Assembly (NCBI GenBank): GCA_900142905.1
Contig: FSRV01000001.1
Location: forward strand, 4,464,001 to 4,528,000
Length of the DNA stretch: 64,000 nucleotides
From: Burkholderia sp. GAS332
Lineage (GTDB): Bacteria > Pseudomonadota > Gammaproteobacteria > Burkholderiales > Burkholderiaceae
Reading direction: 5' to 3'
The notes under the pieces are model-generated. The model was not told where the DNA came from. It did no database searches and saw nothing but the letters and a program-made list of their open reading frames with translations. Of the stretch, positions 19,193-27,854 are shown piece by piece. A program made the translations under genes and the position numbers. Within the stretch, counting starts at the first letter, position 1; the number at the start of each line of letters is the position of its first letter.

Positions 19193-19416
19193 CTTTGTCA
19201 CCAACGCTGAATGTGCGAGGGCACAGATTCCAGATGCACCACTACCGTAACTGTGCGAGAAACCCGCTTAGCAGGGGCTTCGAGCCGCTTTCTTTTGCCT
19301 ACTTTTCTTTGCGGCCGGCAAAGAAAAGTAGGTGCCGCCCCGCACAGGGGCAACGCTAATAGACCACTAACAAATCAAGGAGAGGCCAAAAAGTCAGATC
19401 AAGGAAAGGCCAACGC
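19193..19416. repeat. Right arm of the long inverted repeat, uninterrupted
   Basis: This arm contains both segments found split on the left: the ~138-bp inner part and the perfect 85-bp outer part (19332-19416). Within it lies a 15-bp perfect hairpin stem (19298-19312 / 19318-19332, loop GGCCG). Weaker similarity to the left side continues to about 19460 (GCGCCGCGAAGGC against GCCTGCGCGGCGC). Confidence 0.95.
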
Positions 19417-19564
19417 CACAGGCACACAGACGAACAAGCGCCGCGAAGGCAAAAAAGCAAAATAGTGCAAAACATCAACCAGCACAAAAACCACATGCCA
19501 TATCCTTCCAGCTAACCGAACCCTAAGCGCCGCAGGCAACAACCCCGTAGGGCAAAAAACCAAA
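19417..19564. other. A+C-rich spacer before the gcr-like gene
   Basis: The 148 bp between the repeat arm and the next gene are strongly A+C rich on the + strand, with several A-runs. They must hold the promoter for the gene at 19565, but no -35/-10 pair stands out and no strong ribosome site is visible. Confidence 0.5.
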
Positions 19565-21697
19565 ATGTTCACCTCAATCAAAAGATTCATAAAAAAATGG
19601 CGAGCCTCCCGCGACGGCGGCCACCAACTGGACGCGCTCCTAGCGATCGCAGACAAGACGGCGCCCTATCCAGACCGCAGTGAATGGCTGATCGAGCTCG
19701 CCCACTGGATCCACCGCGGCCGCGCCGTCCAACCCGAGCAACTCGATAACACCGTCGAAAACGCTACCTCACGCTCAACCCTGGCGCACGCAAGAGTCCG
19801 TTATCTCCTCCACGTGCTGGACCGTAACCCGGCCTGGAAGGCCAACGTCGCCGGCATTCTCCGCGCGCTCCTGCGCGAAAGCGACGGCCTCTCGCTTCTC
19901 TGCGATGCAGGCATGCCCGTGCACTCCGGCTTCTTCGGCGCACTCTTCGAACGCCTCGAAGCCTCACTTATCCCCCCCGCGCCGAACCGGCGCGATCTGC
20001 GCGCGATCGTCACCCTGATGTTCAGCCAGGAACGCGACGCCGAATGGATCGCCAGTCTGCCAACCGATCTGCTCACCCGCATCCGCGCCCTCTTCGACTA
20101 TGAAGAGGACGACAACGAACATCGCGACACCACCCCGTTCTCGCTCGACCTGCTGGCCGCCCTGCACAATCTCACCTGCCAGATCAGTTCGACCGGTCTC
20201 TCGCAAACAGTCCGCAGCCGTCTCGGCGAAGTGGACGCCGGCGATGCCAGCGACGTGCGCGTCGCCATGGAAAAGCAGCCGTTCTACCGGCTCACGCGCG
20301 CCATGCTCGCCGTCGAAGCGGCCCATCAGGACGTCAGTGCAGGCGCCCCGCAAGACAAGCTGCTGCATGAGGTCAACTATCTGCGCCTGCTGCTCGACGA
20401 ATGCCGCAGCGCTACCGACAACGTCTTCGCCCATCTCTATCGCAACGGCGTCAGTGTCGATATCGTGTTCCAGGTCGAACGGATGCGCATGCGCATCGTG
20501 CGCGCGGAGCACCTGCTGAACACCTGGATGGCGCCGGACGATCCGCACGCCGGCGCGCGTCTCACCGCCGAACTGGTGAACGCCAATCACGCAAGCCAGA
20601 GCGTCGCGCATCTCGTGCGCAGCAATTTCTCATTGCTGGCGCGCAAGGTCGTCGAGTACAGCGCCGATACCGGCGAGCACTACATCGCACGCGATCGCGC
20701 CGAATACCTGAAGATGCTGCGCATGGCAGCCGGCGGCGGACTCGTCACCGTGGTCACGGTCTGCGTGAAATTCGCCATCACCGGCGTACATCTGCAATCG
20801 ATGTTCGAAGGCCTGCTCGCCGGCATCAACTATGCGGCCAGCTTCCTGCTGATTCACTTCCTGCACTTCTCGCTCGCCACCAAGCAGCCGGCGATGACCG
20901 CACCCACGCTCGCCCGCGAATTGGACGGCGTCGGCACGCCGGCAGGCGTCGACAGCTTCGTGAGTTCGGTCACCGCATTGATGCGCACGCAGGCAGCCGC
21001 CGTGCTCGGCAACGTGCTGTTGGTGTTTCCCGTGTGCTTCGGCGTGCAATTACTGTGGCATGCGCTGTTCAACGCCAACATCATTTCGCCCGAGAAAGCC
21101 CACGCCACACTGCACTCGTTCTCGCTGCTGGGACCGACGCCGTTCTATGCCGCGCTGACCGGCGTGTTGCTGTGGTCGTCGAGTTTGCTGTCAGGGTGGG
21201 CGGACAACTGGTTCGTCCTGCATCGCGTGGCCGATGCGCTCGCCTATAACCGGCGCCTGCGCATGACGCTCGGCGTGGCCGGCGCGGCCCGGCTCGCCGC
21301 GTTTTGCCGCACGAACGTGGCGGGCGTCGTGGGCAACATCACGCTCGGCCTGATGCTTGGCCTCGTGCCGGCGATCCTCACCGCCTTCGCCTTCACGTTC
21401 GAGGTGCGTCACGTGACGCTGAGCGCCGGCTCGATCGGCATCGCACTCGGCGTGCTCGGCAAAGACGCGTTGAAGTTGCCGGAGTTGTGGTGGGCGGTCG
21501 CGGGCGTCGGCAGCATGGCGATCCTCAACGTGGCCGTGAGTTTCGCGCTCGCCTTCTACATGGCGGTGAAATCGCGCGACTTGCGGCGCAATGCGGTGCG
21601 CTCGCTGCGCGGCGCGATCTGGCAACGGGTGTTCAGGCATCCGCTGGAGCTGGTATGGCCGGCCAAAACGGCCCCGCACCCCGACCGCGTACAATAG
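19565..21697 (+). CDS. Polytopic membrane protein of the 'site-specific recombinase Gcr' family (PF10136-like)
   Basis: The 710-aa protein matches my memory of the family annotated as site-specific recombinase (Gcr, COG4389) in Burkholderiales and Neisseria. The N-terminal half (1-380) is soluble and helical, with LLHEVNYLRLLLDECR and VFQVERMRMRIVRAEHLLNTW. From about residue 388 there are six or more hydrophobic spans, for example MAAGGGLVTVVTVCVKFAI and NITLGLMLGLVPAILTAFAF. I see no tyrosine- or serine-recombinase catalytic pattern, so the recombinase label is doubtful. Its true function is unknown. The start lacks a clear ribosome site, and early codons are A+C rich. rlmL-like follows 30 bp later. 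Confidence 0.8.
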   Translation: MFTSIKRFIKKWRASRDGGHQLDALLAIADKTAPYPDRSEWLIELAHWIHRGRAVQPEQLDNTVENATSRSTLAHARVRYLLHVLDRNPAWKANVAGILRALLRESDGLSLLCDAGMPVHSGFFGALFERLEASLIPPAPNRRDLRAIVTLMFSQERDAEWIASLPTDLLTRIRALFDYEEDDNEHRDTTPFSLDLLAALHNLTCQISSTGLSQTVRSRLGEVDAGDASDVRVAMEKQPFYRLTRAMLAVEAAHQDVSAGAPQDKLLHEVNYLRLLLDECRSATDNVFAHLYRNGVSVDIVFQVERMRMRIVRAEHLLNTWMAPDDPHAGARLTAELVNANHASQSVAHLVRSNFSLLARKVVEYSADTGEHYIARDRAEYLKMLRMAAGGGLVTVVTVCVKFAITGVHLQSMFEGLLAGINYAASFLLIHFLHFSLATKQPAMTAPTLARELDGVGTPAGVDSFVSSVTALMRTQAAAVLGNVLLVFPVCFGVQLLWHALFNANIISPEKAHATLHSFSLLGPTPFYAALTGVLLWSSSLLSGWADNWFVLHRVADALAYNRRLRMTLGVAGAARLAAFCRTNVAGVVGNITLGLMLGLVPAILTAFAFTFEVRHVTLSAGSIGIALGVLGKDALKLPELWWAVAGVGSMAILNVAVSFALAFYMAVKSRDLRRNAVRSLRGAIWQRVFRHPLELVWPAKTAPHPDRVQ
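21690..21695 (+). promoter_or_regulatory. Possible -10 element (TACAAT) for the methyltransferase gene
   Basis: TACAAT lies inside the last codons of the upstream gene, 33 bp before the methyltransferase ATG. No good -35 is visible, so an independent promoter is only possible. Confidence 0.3.
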
Positions 21698-21727
21698 CGC
21701 CTTATCTAACGCCTTCCGGCAACCTCA

Positions 21728-23023
21728 ATGTCCTTCGATTTCTTCCTTCCCTGTCCGCGCGGCCTTGAAGCCTCGCTCGCCACCGAGCTCGCCGAAATTG
21801 CCGCGAAGCACCTGAACGGCGCGCCGTTCACGGCCGGCGCGCAAGTGCCCGGCGGCGTGCATTTCCGCGGAGGCTGGGCCGCCGGCATGGCCGCCAACCT
21901 GCACTCGCGCCTCGCGAGCCGCGTGCTGCTGAAAATCGCGCATCGGCCGTATCGCAGCGAACAGGACATTTACGCGCTCGCGCTCGAACAGCGCTGGGAG
22001 CAGTGGTTCTCGGCGAACGAAACGCTGCGCGTGGACGTCACCGCGATCAAATCGCCGCTGCGCAGCCTCGAATTCACGACGCTGCGCGTCAAGGACGCGA
22101 TCTGCGACCGTCTGCGTGAAGTGAGCGGTGCGCGTCCGAACATCGACACCGCCATGCCCGACGTGCGCGTGTTCGCGTTCCTCACCGCCACCGATTGCAC
22201 GCTCTACCTCGACACCTCCGGCGACCCGCTCTTCAAGCGCGGCTGGCGCCTCGACAAGGGTGCGGCGCCGCTGCGCGAGAATCTCGCGGCCGGCATCCTG
22301 CGTCTGACCGGCTGGACCGCCGGCACGCCGCTGTACGACCCGATGTGCGGCAGTGGCACCTTCCTCGCGGAAGCCGCGCAAGTGGCGCTGAATATCGCGC
22401 CGGGCGCGGAGCGCCGCTTCGGCTTCGAGAAGCTCAAGCAATTCGAGGCCAAGACCTGGCAAACGCTGAAGGCCGCCGCGCTCGACGCCAAGCACGCCGC
22501 CCGCACCTCGCGCGCCGATCTGCAGATTTTCGGTAGCGATATTTCCGGCGACATGCTGGACAAGGCGCGTGCGAACTTCCAGCGCGCCGGTCTGCCGTCG
22601 ATTCCGCTCAAACAGGTCGACGCGCGCGGCATGACCGCACCGTCGTCCGAGCCGGGCATTCTCGTCGCGAATCCGCCGTATGGCGAGCGGATCGAAGTGC
22701 GCGGCCGCAACGCACGCGGCGAAATCCGCGAAGGCCGCGCCACGCGTGAAGGCCGTGACGACGACAGCTTCCACCGAGCCCAGGAAGAAGCGCCGGACAG
22801 CGAGTTTTTCCAGTCGCTCGGCGATGCGCTGAAGCAGCGCTTTACCGGCTGGCATGCGTTTATTCTCACTTCGGATCGCAAGCTGCCGGGCCAGTTGCGT
22901 CTGCGTGAATCGACCAAAACGCCGCTCTTTAACGGCGCGCTCGAATGCCGGCTGTTCCGCTTCGATCTGATCGCGGGTAGCGTCCGGCAACGGCCGCAGA
23001 ACAACGACACGCCAGCAACCTGA
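21728..23023 (+). CDS. THUMP-domain class I SAM-dependent RNA methyltransferase, RlmL/YcbY N-terminal type
   Basis: The likely role is N2-methylation of a guanine in 23S rRNA (G2445 for E. coli RlmL). The 431-aa protein starts FDFFLPCPRGLEASLATELA, then has a THUMP domain (about 45-160) with KSPLRSLEFTTLRVKDAI. The Rossmann methyltransferase fold follows, with YDPMCGSGTFLAEAA (about 203-217), FGSDISGDML, and the catalytic NPPYGER at 315-321. It lacks the C-terminal RlmK half found in the E. coli fusion. An unusual charged insert rich in Arg/Gly (RGRNARGEIREGRATREGR) follows the NPPY motif. A terminator closes the gene. Confidence 0.92.
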   Translation: MSFDFFLPCPRGLEASLATELAEIAAKHLNGAPFTAGAQVPGGVHFRGGWAAGMAANLHSRLASRVLLKIAHRPYRSEQDIYALALEQRWEQWFSANETLRVDVTAIKSPLRSLEFTTLRVKDAICDRLREVSGARPNIDTAMPDVRVFAFLTATDCTLYLDTSGDPLFKRGWRLDKGAAPLRENLAAGILRLTGWTAGTPLYDPMCGSGTFLAEAAQVALNIAPGAERRFGFEKLKQFEAKTWQTLKAAALDAKHAARTSRADLQIFGSDISGDMLDKARANFQRAGLPSIPLKQVDARGMTAPSSEPGILVANPPYGERIEVRGRNARGEIREGRATREGRDDDSFHRAQEEAPDSEFFQSLGDALKQRFTGWHAFILTSDRKLPGQLRLRESTKTPLFNGALECRLFRFDLIAGSVRQRPQNNDTPAT

Positions 23024-23050
23024 GCTTGAGCTTGAGCCTGAGCAGCATCG

Positions 23051-23087
23051 AAAAAAGCCGCGGATCCAATCCGCGGCTTTTTTTGCC
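23051..23087 (+). terminator. Intrinsic terminator after the rRNA methyltransferase gene
   Basis: AAAAAAGCCGCGGAT pairs with ATCCGCGGCTTTTTT around a CCA loop and ends in a T-run, 27 bp past the stop codon. Confidence 0.93.
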
Positions 23088-23170
23088 TGTACCTCAGCGA
23101 TCGGCCGGCGTTGGGCTCCTCCTGCTGCCACCCCGACTTCTCCGCCCCTCTGCTCCAGCCCGCCGCACCA

Positions 23171-23278
23171 TCTCTGCCCTCTCTGCCCTCTCTGCCCTCT
23201 CTGCCCTCTCTGCCCTCTCTGCCCTCTCTGCCCTCTCTGCCCTCTCTGCCATCGCTGCCATCGCTGCCATCGCTGCCA
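23171..23278. repeat. 9-bp tandem repeat (VNTR), 12 units
   Basis: Eight units TCTCTGCCC are followed by TCTCTGCCA and three TCGCTGCCA, then it degenerates. It fills the spacer between the terminator and the VOC gene. The open frames it creates (LSA or AER repeats) have no supporting signals. Confidence 0.95.
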
Positions 23279-23442
23279 TCCCGCCATTGCTGCCAGCGCA
23301 CATGCTCGCTCATCGTCCGCCACGTCCTTTTGCCACACCCGCCACTCCCTACTGACACTACGCTGTCAGTAGCCCCCACGCACACTCCTTCTCACGCCAT
23401 CCGGCGCTTTGCACGGCTTACCGCCATTCACAGGAGAGTGTC

Positions 23443-23826
23443 ATGTCCGCATCATCCAAAGTTGTTGCGTGGTTCGAGATTCCGTCCGTCGATTTCGATC
23501 GCGCCGTTCGCTTTTATGAAGCCGCGCTCGACGTCAAACTGAATCGCCAGGAAATCGGCGGCCAGCCGATTGCCATCTTCGGCTACGAGGAACCGGCCAC
23601 CGGCGGCGCAATCGTCCATAGCCCGTCGATGAAGCCGGCCGGCGACGGTGTGCTCGTCTATCTGAACGCGCAACCGACCGTCGACGCCACCCTCGCCCGC
23701 GTCGAAAAGGCCGGCGGCAAGACCGATGGTCCGGTGATCAAGCTACCGCAGGACATCGGCTACATCGCGTTCTTCACCGATACGGAAGGCAACCGCCTCG
23801 GCCTGCACTCGCTGACCAACGGTTAA
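23443..23826 (+). CDS. VOC-superfamily (glyoxalase/bleomycin-resistance-like) protein
   Basis: This is a 127-aa one-domain protein with AGGAG 7 nt before the ATG. The fold signature is clear: VAWFEIPSVDFDRAVRFYEAAL at the start (paired beta-alpha-beta units) and GYIAFFTDTEGNRLGLHS at the end. The second half keeps a Glu in TDTEGNRLGLHS, but the metal-ligand set of true glyoxalase I is incomplete. It resembles 'PhnB/YdcJ-like' VOC proteins often found beside regulators, and a WYL-type regulator gene follows 125 bp later. Substrate unknown. Confidence 0.85.
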   Translation: MSASSKVVAWFEIPSVDFDRAVRFYEAALDVKLNRQEIGGQPIAIFGYEEPATGGAIVHSPSMKPAGDGVLVYLNAQPTVDATLARVEKAGGKTDGPVIKLPQDIGYIAFFTDTEGNRLGLHSLTNG

Positions 23827-23951
23827 TACACCACGCGACGCGACGCACCAGCGCGGCGGCCAGCAGGCACCGCGCAGAACGCCGACCGGAGCGCAACATG
23901 CGGCGCTATCATCGTGGGGCTGTCCCCGTCCTTTTCTACAAGACGCCCACG

Positions 23952-24638
23952 ATGACGCGCCGCGCCGACCGCCTGTTCCAGATCGCCGAACTGTTACGCG
24001 GACGGCGTCTGACTACCGCGCAACAACTCGCCGACTGGCTGAATATCTCGCTGCGCACCGTCTATCGCGACGTGCGCGATCTGCAACTGTCAGGCGTGCC
24101 AATCGAAGGCGAAGCGGGTATCGGCTATCGGTTGAGCCGCGCGGCGAGCCTGCCGCCCCTCACCTTCACCGCCGATGAACTGGCCGCGCTCGCAGCCGGC
24201 GCGCGGATGCTCGAATCGTGGGGCGGCGCCGGTTTCGCGAGCGGGGCGCGCGGGGCGCTGGCGAAGATCGCCTCGGCGATGCCCGCCGACAAGCGCGTAA
24301 CGCTCGAACGTCTGGCGATCTTCGCGCCGTCGTTTCACATCAAGGCGGATTTTTCAGCGAAGGTGGATGCGCTGCATCGGGCAATCGATGCACGTCAGGT
24401 GGCGAGCTTTGCCTATACCGATGCAAATGGCGCGGCGACCGAGCGGCGCGTGTGGCCGCTGGCCCTGGCTTATTGGGGCGCGCGTTGGACACTCGGCGCG
24501 TGGTGCGAATTGCGCAGCGATTTCCGCAATTTCGGGTTGGAGAGGATCCAAGATCTTCAGGTGCTCGAATCGTATCCGGATCAGGAAGGACGACGCTTGG
24601 CGGATTGGCTTCGGCATGTGAATGCGAAGCCGCGGTAA
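23952..24638 (+). CDS. YafY-type transcriptional regulator, HTH_11 plus WYL domain
   Basis: The 228-aa protein starts at the ATG at 23952 (MTRRADRLFQIAELLRG). Residues 5-60 form a DeoR-like winged helix (LTTAQQLADWLNISLRTVYRDVRDLQ). Residues 125-215 form a WYL ligand-sensing domain, although the eponymous Trp-Tyr-Leu motif is altered (LAYWGARWTLGAWCE). Such proteins often regulate an adjacent VOC or stress gene; the upstream VOC gene is the obvious candidate, by inference. It is convergent with pntB. Confidence 0.88.
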   Translation: MTRRADRLFQIAELLRGRRLTTAQQLADWLNISLRTVYRDVRDLQLSGVPIEGEAGIGYRLSRAASLPPLTFTADELAALAAGARMLESWGGAGFASGARGALAKIASAMPADKRVTLERLAIFAPSFHIKADFSAKVDALHRAIDARQVASFAYTDANGAATERRVWPLALAYWGARWTLGAWCELRSDFRNFGLERIQDLQVLESYPDQEGRRLADWLRHVNAKPR

Positions 24639-24670
24639 GGATGCAGACGCGCCCAGGCTGCATGACCGAC

Positions 24671-24704
24671 GGTTCGCCGCCCGCCCCGAGGCAAGCCGCG
24701 AACC
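24671..24704. terminator. Dyad between convergent regulator and pntB genes
   Basis: GGTTCGC and GCGAACC are complementary across a 20-nt loop in the 77-bp gap between two converging genes. No T-run is present, so a terminator role is only suggested by position. Confidence 0.3.
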
Positions 24705-24715
24705 GCCAAGGCGCG

Positions 24716-26170
24716 TTACTCCACCGCCTTCACCATATCTTCGATCACCTTCTTCGCGTCGCCGAACACCATCATCGTCTTGTCCATGTAGAACAGGTCG
24801 TTGTCGAGACCGGCGTAACCCGCCGCCATCGACCGCTTGTTCACGATAACCGTGCGCGCCTTGTACGCCTCAATGATCGGCATGCCCGCGATCGGCGACT
24901 TCGGATCGGTCTTCGCCGCCGGATTCACCACGTCGTTCGCGCCGAGCACCAGCACCACGTCGACCTGACCGAACTCGCCGTTGATGTCGTCCATTTCGTA
25001 GACCATGTCGTACGGCACTTCGGCTTCGGCGAGCAGCACGTTCATGTGTCCCGGCATCCGACCGGCCACCGGGTGAATCGCGTACTTCACCTCGATGCCC
25101 TTCTCGACCAGCTTGTCGGTCAGCTCCTTCAACGCATGCTGTGCACGCGCGACCGCGAGCCCATAACCCGGCACGATCACCACCGTTTCAGCATTGCCGA
25201 GCATGAACGACGCATCATCGGCCGAACCGGATTTCACCGGACGCTGCTCCGCCGACCCACCCGCCGCCGCTGCGCCCGCTTCATTCCCGAAGCCGCCGAG
25301 AATCACGTTGAAGAACGAGCGGTTCATCGCGCGGCACATGATGTACGACAGGATCGCACCCGACGAACCCACCAGCGAGCCCGCAATAATCAGCATCGGA
25401 TTGTTCAGCGAGAAGCCGATGCCCGCCGCCGCCCAGCCCGAATACGAGTTGAGCATCGACACCACCACCGGCATATCCGCGCCGCCGATCGGAATGATGA
25501 TCAGCACACCGAGCACGAACGCAATCAGCGTCATGATGATGAACGGCAGCCACGATTGCGTGAGGAAGAAGATCACGCCGAAGCCGAGCATGGCGAGCGC
25601 GAGCAGCAGGTTGATCAGGTGCTGCCCTGCATAGACGACCGGTGCGCCCTGGAACAGCCGGAACTTGTACTTGCCCGACAGCTTGCCGAACGCGATCACC
25701 GACCCGGAGAACGTAATCGCGCCGACGAACGTGCCGATAAACAGCTCGACGCGATTGCCGTAAGGCAGGAAGCCCGGAATCGGATTGTCCGGATCGACGA
25801 GGCCGAAGGCCGACGGCTCCGACACCACCGCATACGCGATACAGACTGCGGCAAGACCGATCAGCGAGTGCATCGCCGCGACCAGTTCCGGCATCTTGGT
25901 CATCTCGACGCGCGCCGCGACGAACGCGCCGATCGCGCCGCCGACAATCAGCGCGGCAAACAGCAGGCCAAGGCCGAGCGCCAGATTCGAGCCGAGCCCG
26001 GCGGCCTGCTTAACGATCAGCGCAATGGTCGTAAGAATGGCAATCGCCATCCCGACCATGCCGAAGGTGTTGCCGGTGCGCGCCGTCTTCGGATTCGACA
26101 GCCCCTTGAGCGCCTGGATGAAGCAGACCGACGCGACCAGATAAAGCAGCGTGACGACGTTCAGACTCAT
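24716..26170 (-). CDS. pntB: NAD(P) transhydrogenase beta subunit PntB
   Basis: PntB carries the NADP-binding domain III and part of the proton channel of the membrane transhydrogenase, which makes NADPH from NADH using the proton gradient. The 484-aa protein has about nine spans (1-270) and a soluble Rossmann domain (about 305-484) with VIVPGYGLAVARAQHALKEL, HPVAGRMPGHMNVLLAEA and the NADP loop VLVLGANDVVNPAA. The start overlaps the stop of the preceding small subunit (TAATG), so translation is coupled. It is the last gene of pntAA-pntAB-pntB. Confidence 0.97.
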   Translation of the reverse strand: MSLNVVTLLYLVASVCFIQALKGLSNPKTARTGNTFGMVGMAIAILTTIALIVKQAAGLGSNLALGLGLLFAALIVGGAIGAFVAARVEMTKMPELVAAMHSLIGLAAVCIAYAVVSEPSAFGLVDPDNPIPGFLPYGNRVELFIGTFVGAITFSGSVIAFGKLSGKYKFRLFQGAPVVYAGQHLINLLLALAMLGFGVIFFLTQSWLPFIIMTLIAFVLGVLIIIPIGGADMPVVVSMLNSYSGWAAAGIGFSLNNPMLIIAGSLVGSSGAILSYIMCRAMNRSFFNVILGGFGNEAGAAAAGGSAEQRPVKSGSADDASFMLGNAETVVIVPGYGLAVARAQHALKELTDKLVEKGIEVKYAIHPVAGRMPGHMNVLLAEAEVPYDMVYEMDDINGEFGQVDVVLVLGANDVVNPAAKTDPKSPIAGMPIIEAYKARTVIVNKRSMAAGYAGLDNDLFYMDKTMMVFGDAKKVIEDMVKAVE

Positions 26171-26511
26171 TACGCGTTCTCCCTGGTCGTGGATTGTGCC
26201 TTGTCAGCGGGGAGCTTCTTCGGCTCTTTCTTGCGGAACATCTCCAGCATTCGCCTCGTCACGAGAAATCCGCCGAACACGTTCACCGCCGCGAGCGCGA
26301 CGGCCAGCGTGCCGAAGAACTTGCCGGGCGTGCCGAGCGTGAGGCCCGCGGCCAGCATCGCGCCGACGATCACGATCGCCGAGATCGCGTTGGTCACGGC
26401 CATCAGCGGCGTGTGCAGCGCGGGCGTGACGTTCCAGACGACGTGATAGCCGACGTAGATCGCCAGCACGAAGATGATCAGGTTGATGACGGTGTGGTTG
26501 ATGACTTCCAT
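26170..26511 (-). CDS. pntAB: NAD(P) transhydrogenase alpha subunit, membrane part (PntAB)
   Basis: This 113-aa membrane piece equals the C-terminal part of fused enterobacterial PntA. Three hydrophobic spans are seen ([35 protein letters not shown] and [20 protein letters not shown]). Residues beyond the last span are basic and face the cytoplasm. It lies 27 bp after pntAA and overlaps pntB. The three-gene split is common in beta- and alphaproteobacteria. Confidence 0.95.
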   Translation of the reverse strand: MEVINHTVINLIIFVLAIYVGYHVVWNVTPALHTPLMAVTNAISAIVIVGAMLAAGLTLGTPGKFFGTLAVALAAVNVFGGFLVTRRMLEMFRKKEPKKLPADKAQSTTRENA

Positions 26512-26538
26512 CGCCGTTCTCCTAGGTAGTAATTCGCT

Positions 26539-27681
26539 TCAGGTCTTGCGCGTGACTTCGCCGTCGCGGGCCAGCAGCGTGGCCGCGACGATGTCGTCTG
26601 CGAGATCGATGTTCAGGGCGCCTTCCTTGGTGATGATCAGCTTGAGGAAGTCGAGCAGGTTGCGCGCGTATAAGGACGACGCGTCGGCGGGCACCATCGA
26701 GGCCAGGTTCGTATAGCCGACGATCGTCACGCCATGCTTCAGGACGACCTGATCGGCTTCGGTGAGCGGACAGTTGCCGCCGCGCCGGCCTTCGTACTCG
26801 GCGCCGCGTCCTGCCGCCAGGTCCACCAGCACGGAGCCGGGTTTCATCGCCTGCACGGTTTCCACCGAGATCAGCGTCGGTGCGGCCCGGCCTGGAATCA
26901 GCGCGGTGGAAATCACCACGTCGGCCTGTTTGGCCCGCTCGTGGACCAGCACCGACTGGCGCGCCAGCCACGAAGGCGGCATCGGCCGCGCATAACCGCC
27001 CACGCCCTGCGCGGCTTCGCGCTCTTCATCGGTTTCGTAAGGCACATCGAGGAATTTGGCGCCGAGCGATTCGATCTGCTCCTTGACCGCCGGACGCACG
27101 TCGGAGGCTTCGATCACCGCGCCCAGGCGCTTGGCGGTCGCAATCGCCTGCAGACCGGCCACGCCCGCGCCGAGAATCAGCACACGGGCCGCTTTCACGG
27201 TACCCGCAGCGGTCATCAGCATCGGCATGAAGCGCGGATAAAGCGTGGCCGCCAGCAGCACCGCCTTGTACCCGGCAATGTTCGCCTGCGATGACAGCAC
27301 GTCGAGGCTCTGCGCGCGGGTAGTCCGCGGCGCGGCTTCCAAAGCGAACGCGGTGACGCCCGCAGCCGCCAGCTTTGATGAGTTTTCGGTATTAAACGGA
27401 TCGAGCATGCCGACCAGCGTCGCGCCGCGCTTCAGAAGCGGCAACTCGGCATCAGTCGGGGACTGGACCTTGAGGACGAGATCAGCCCCAAAAGCAGTGG
27501 CCGCGTCGACGATTTCCGCGCCGGCGGCTGTAAAGGCTTCGTCAGGAAAACTGGCGCCGGTGCCGGCGCCGCTCTGGATCGTGACCCGGTGGCCCTGGGT
27601 CACGTACTTCTTGACCGTTTCGGGCGTCGCGGCGACGCGGGTTTCGTGCGCGCGCGTCTCGGCTGGCACTCCGATGTGCAT
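26539..27681 (-). CDS. pntAA: NAD(P) transhydrogenase alpha subunit, NAD-binding part (PntAA)
   Basis: This is soluble domain I, which binds NAD(H). It starts at the ATG at 27681, directly after GGAGGAG, giving 380 aa beginning MHIGVPAETRAHETRVAATP, the AlaDH/PNT N-terminal signature. The Rossmann segment is ARVLILGAGVAGLQAIATAKRLGA (two clauses within about 168-191) and the mobile loop region reads GGYARPMPPSWLARQ. It heads the pnt operon and is divergent from the Nudix gene. Confidence 0.96.
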   Translation of the reverse strand: MHIGVPAETRAHETRVAATPETVKKYVTQGHRVTIQSGAGTGASFPDEAFTAAGAEIVDAATAFGADLVLKVQSPTDAELPLLKRGATLVGMLDPFNTENSSKLAAAGVTAFALEAAPRTTRAQSLDVLSSQANIAGYKAVLLAATLYPRFMPMLMTAAGTVKAARVLILGAGVAGLQAIATAKRLGAVIEASDVRPAVKEQIESLGAKFLDVPYETDEEREAAQGVGGYARPMPPSWLARQSVLVHERAKQADVVISTALIPGRAAPTLISVETVQAMKPGSVLVDLAAGRGAEYEGRRGGNCPLTEADQVVLKHGVTIVGYTNLASMVPADASSLYARNLLDFLKLIITKEGALNIDLADDIVAATLLARDGEVTRKT

Positions 27682-27854
27682 CTTTTCTCCTCCTCGACTT
27701 CCTGTTTTACGACAGAGCTGCCGACGAGGCACGCCGGCTTGCAAGTGCAACGGCTAACGGCCTCACTTTAACCGAAACCTGGGGGTGCGCAGAAATCGGG
27801 GACAATCCGGGGGTCTTGATCGCCCGCTTCCCGGCAGCCCTGGCCCATAAACGG

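Noticed and set aside
23171-23278. Possible CRISPR-like array
   Set aside because: Units are 9 bp and directly adjacent, with no spacers and no cas genes nearby.
23026-23355. Frames with LSALSA or AERAER repeats, first seen as a possible repeat protein
   Set aside because: They come from the 9-bp VNTR lying after a terminator; no start signal, no family likeness, and frames on both strands are equally open.
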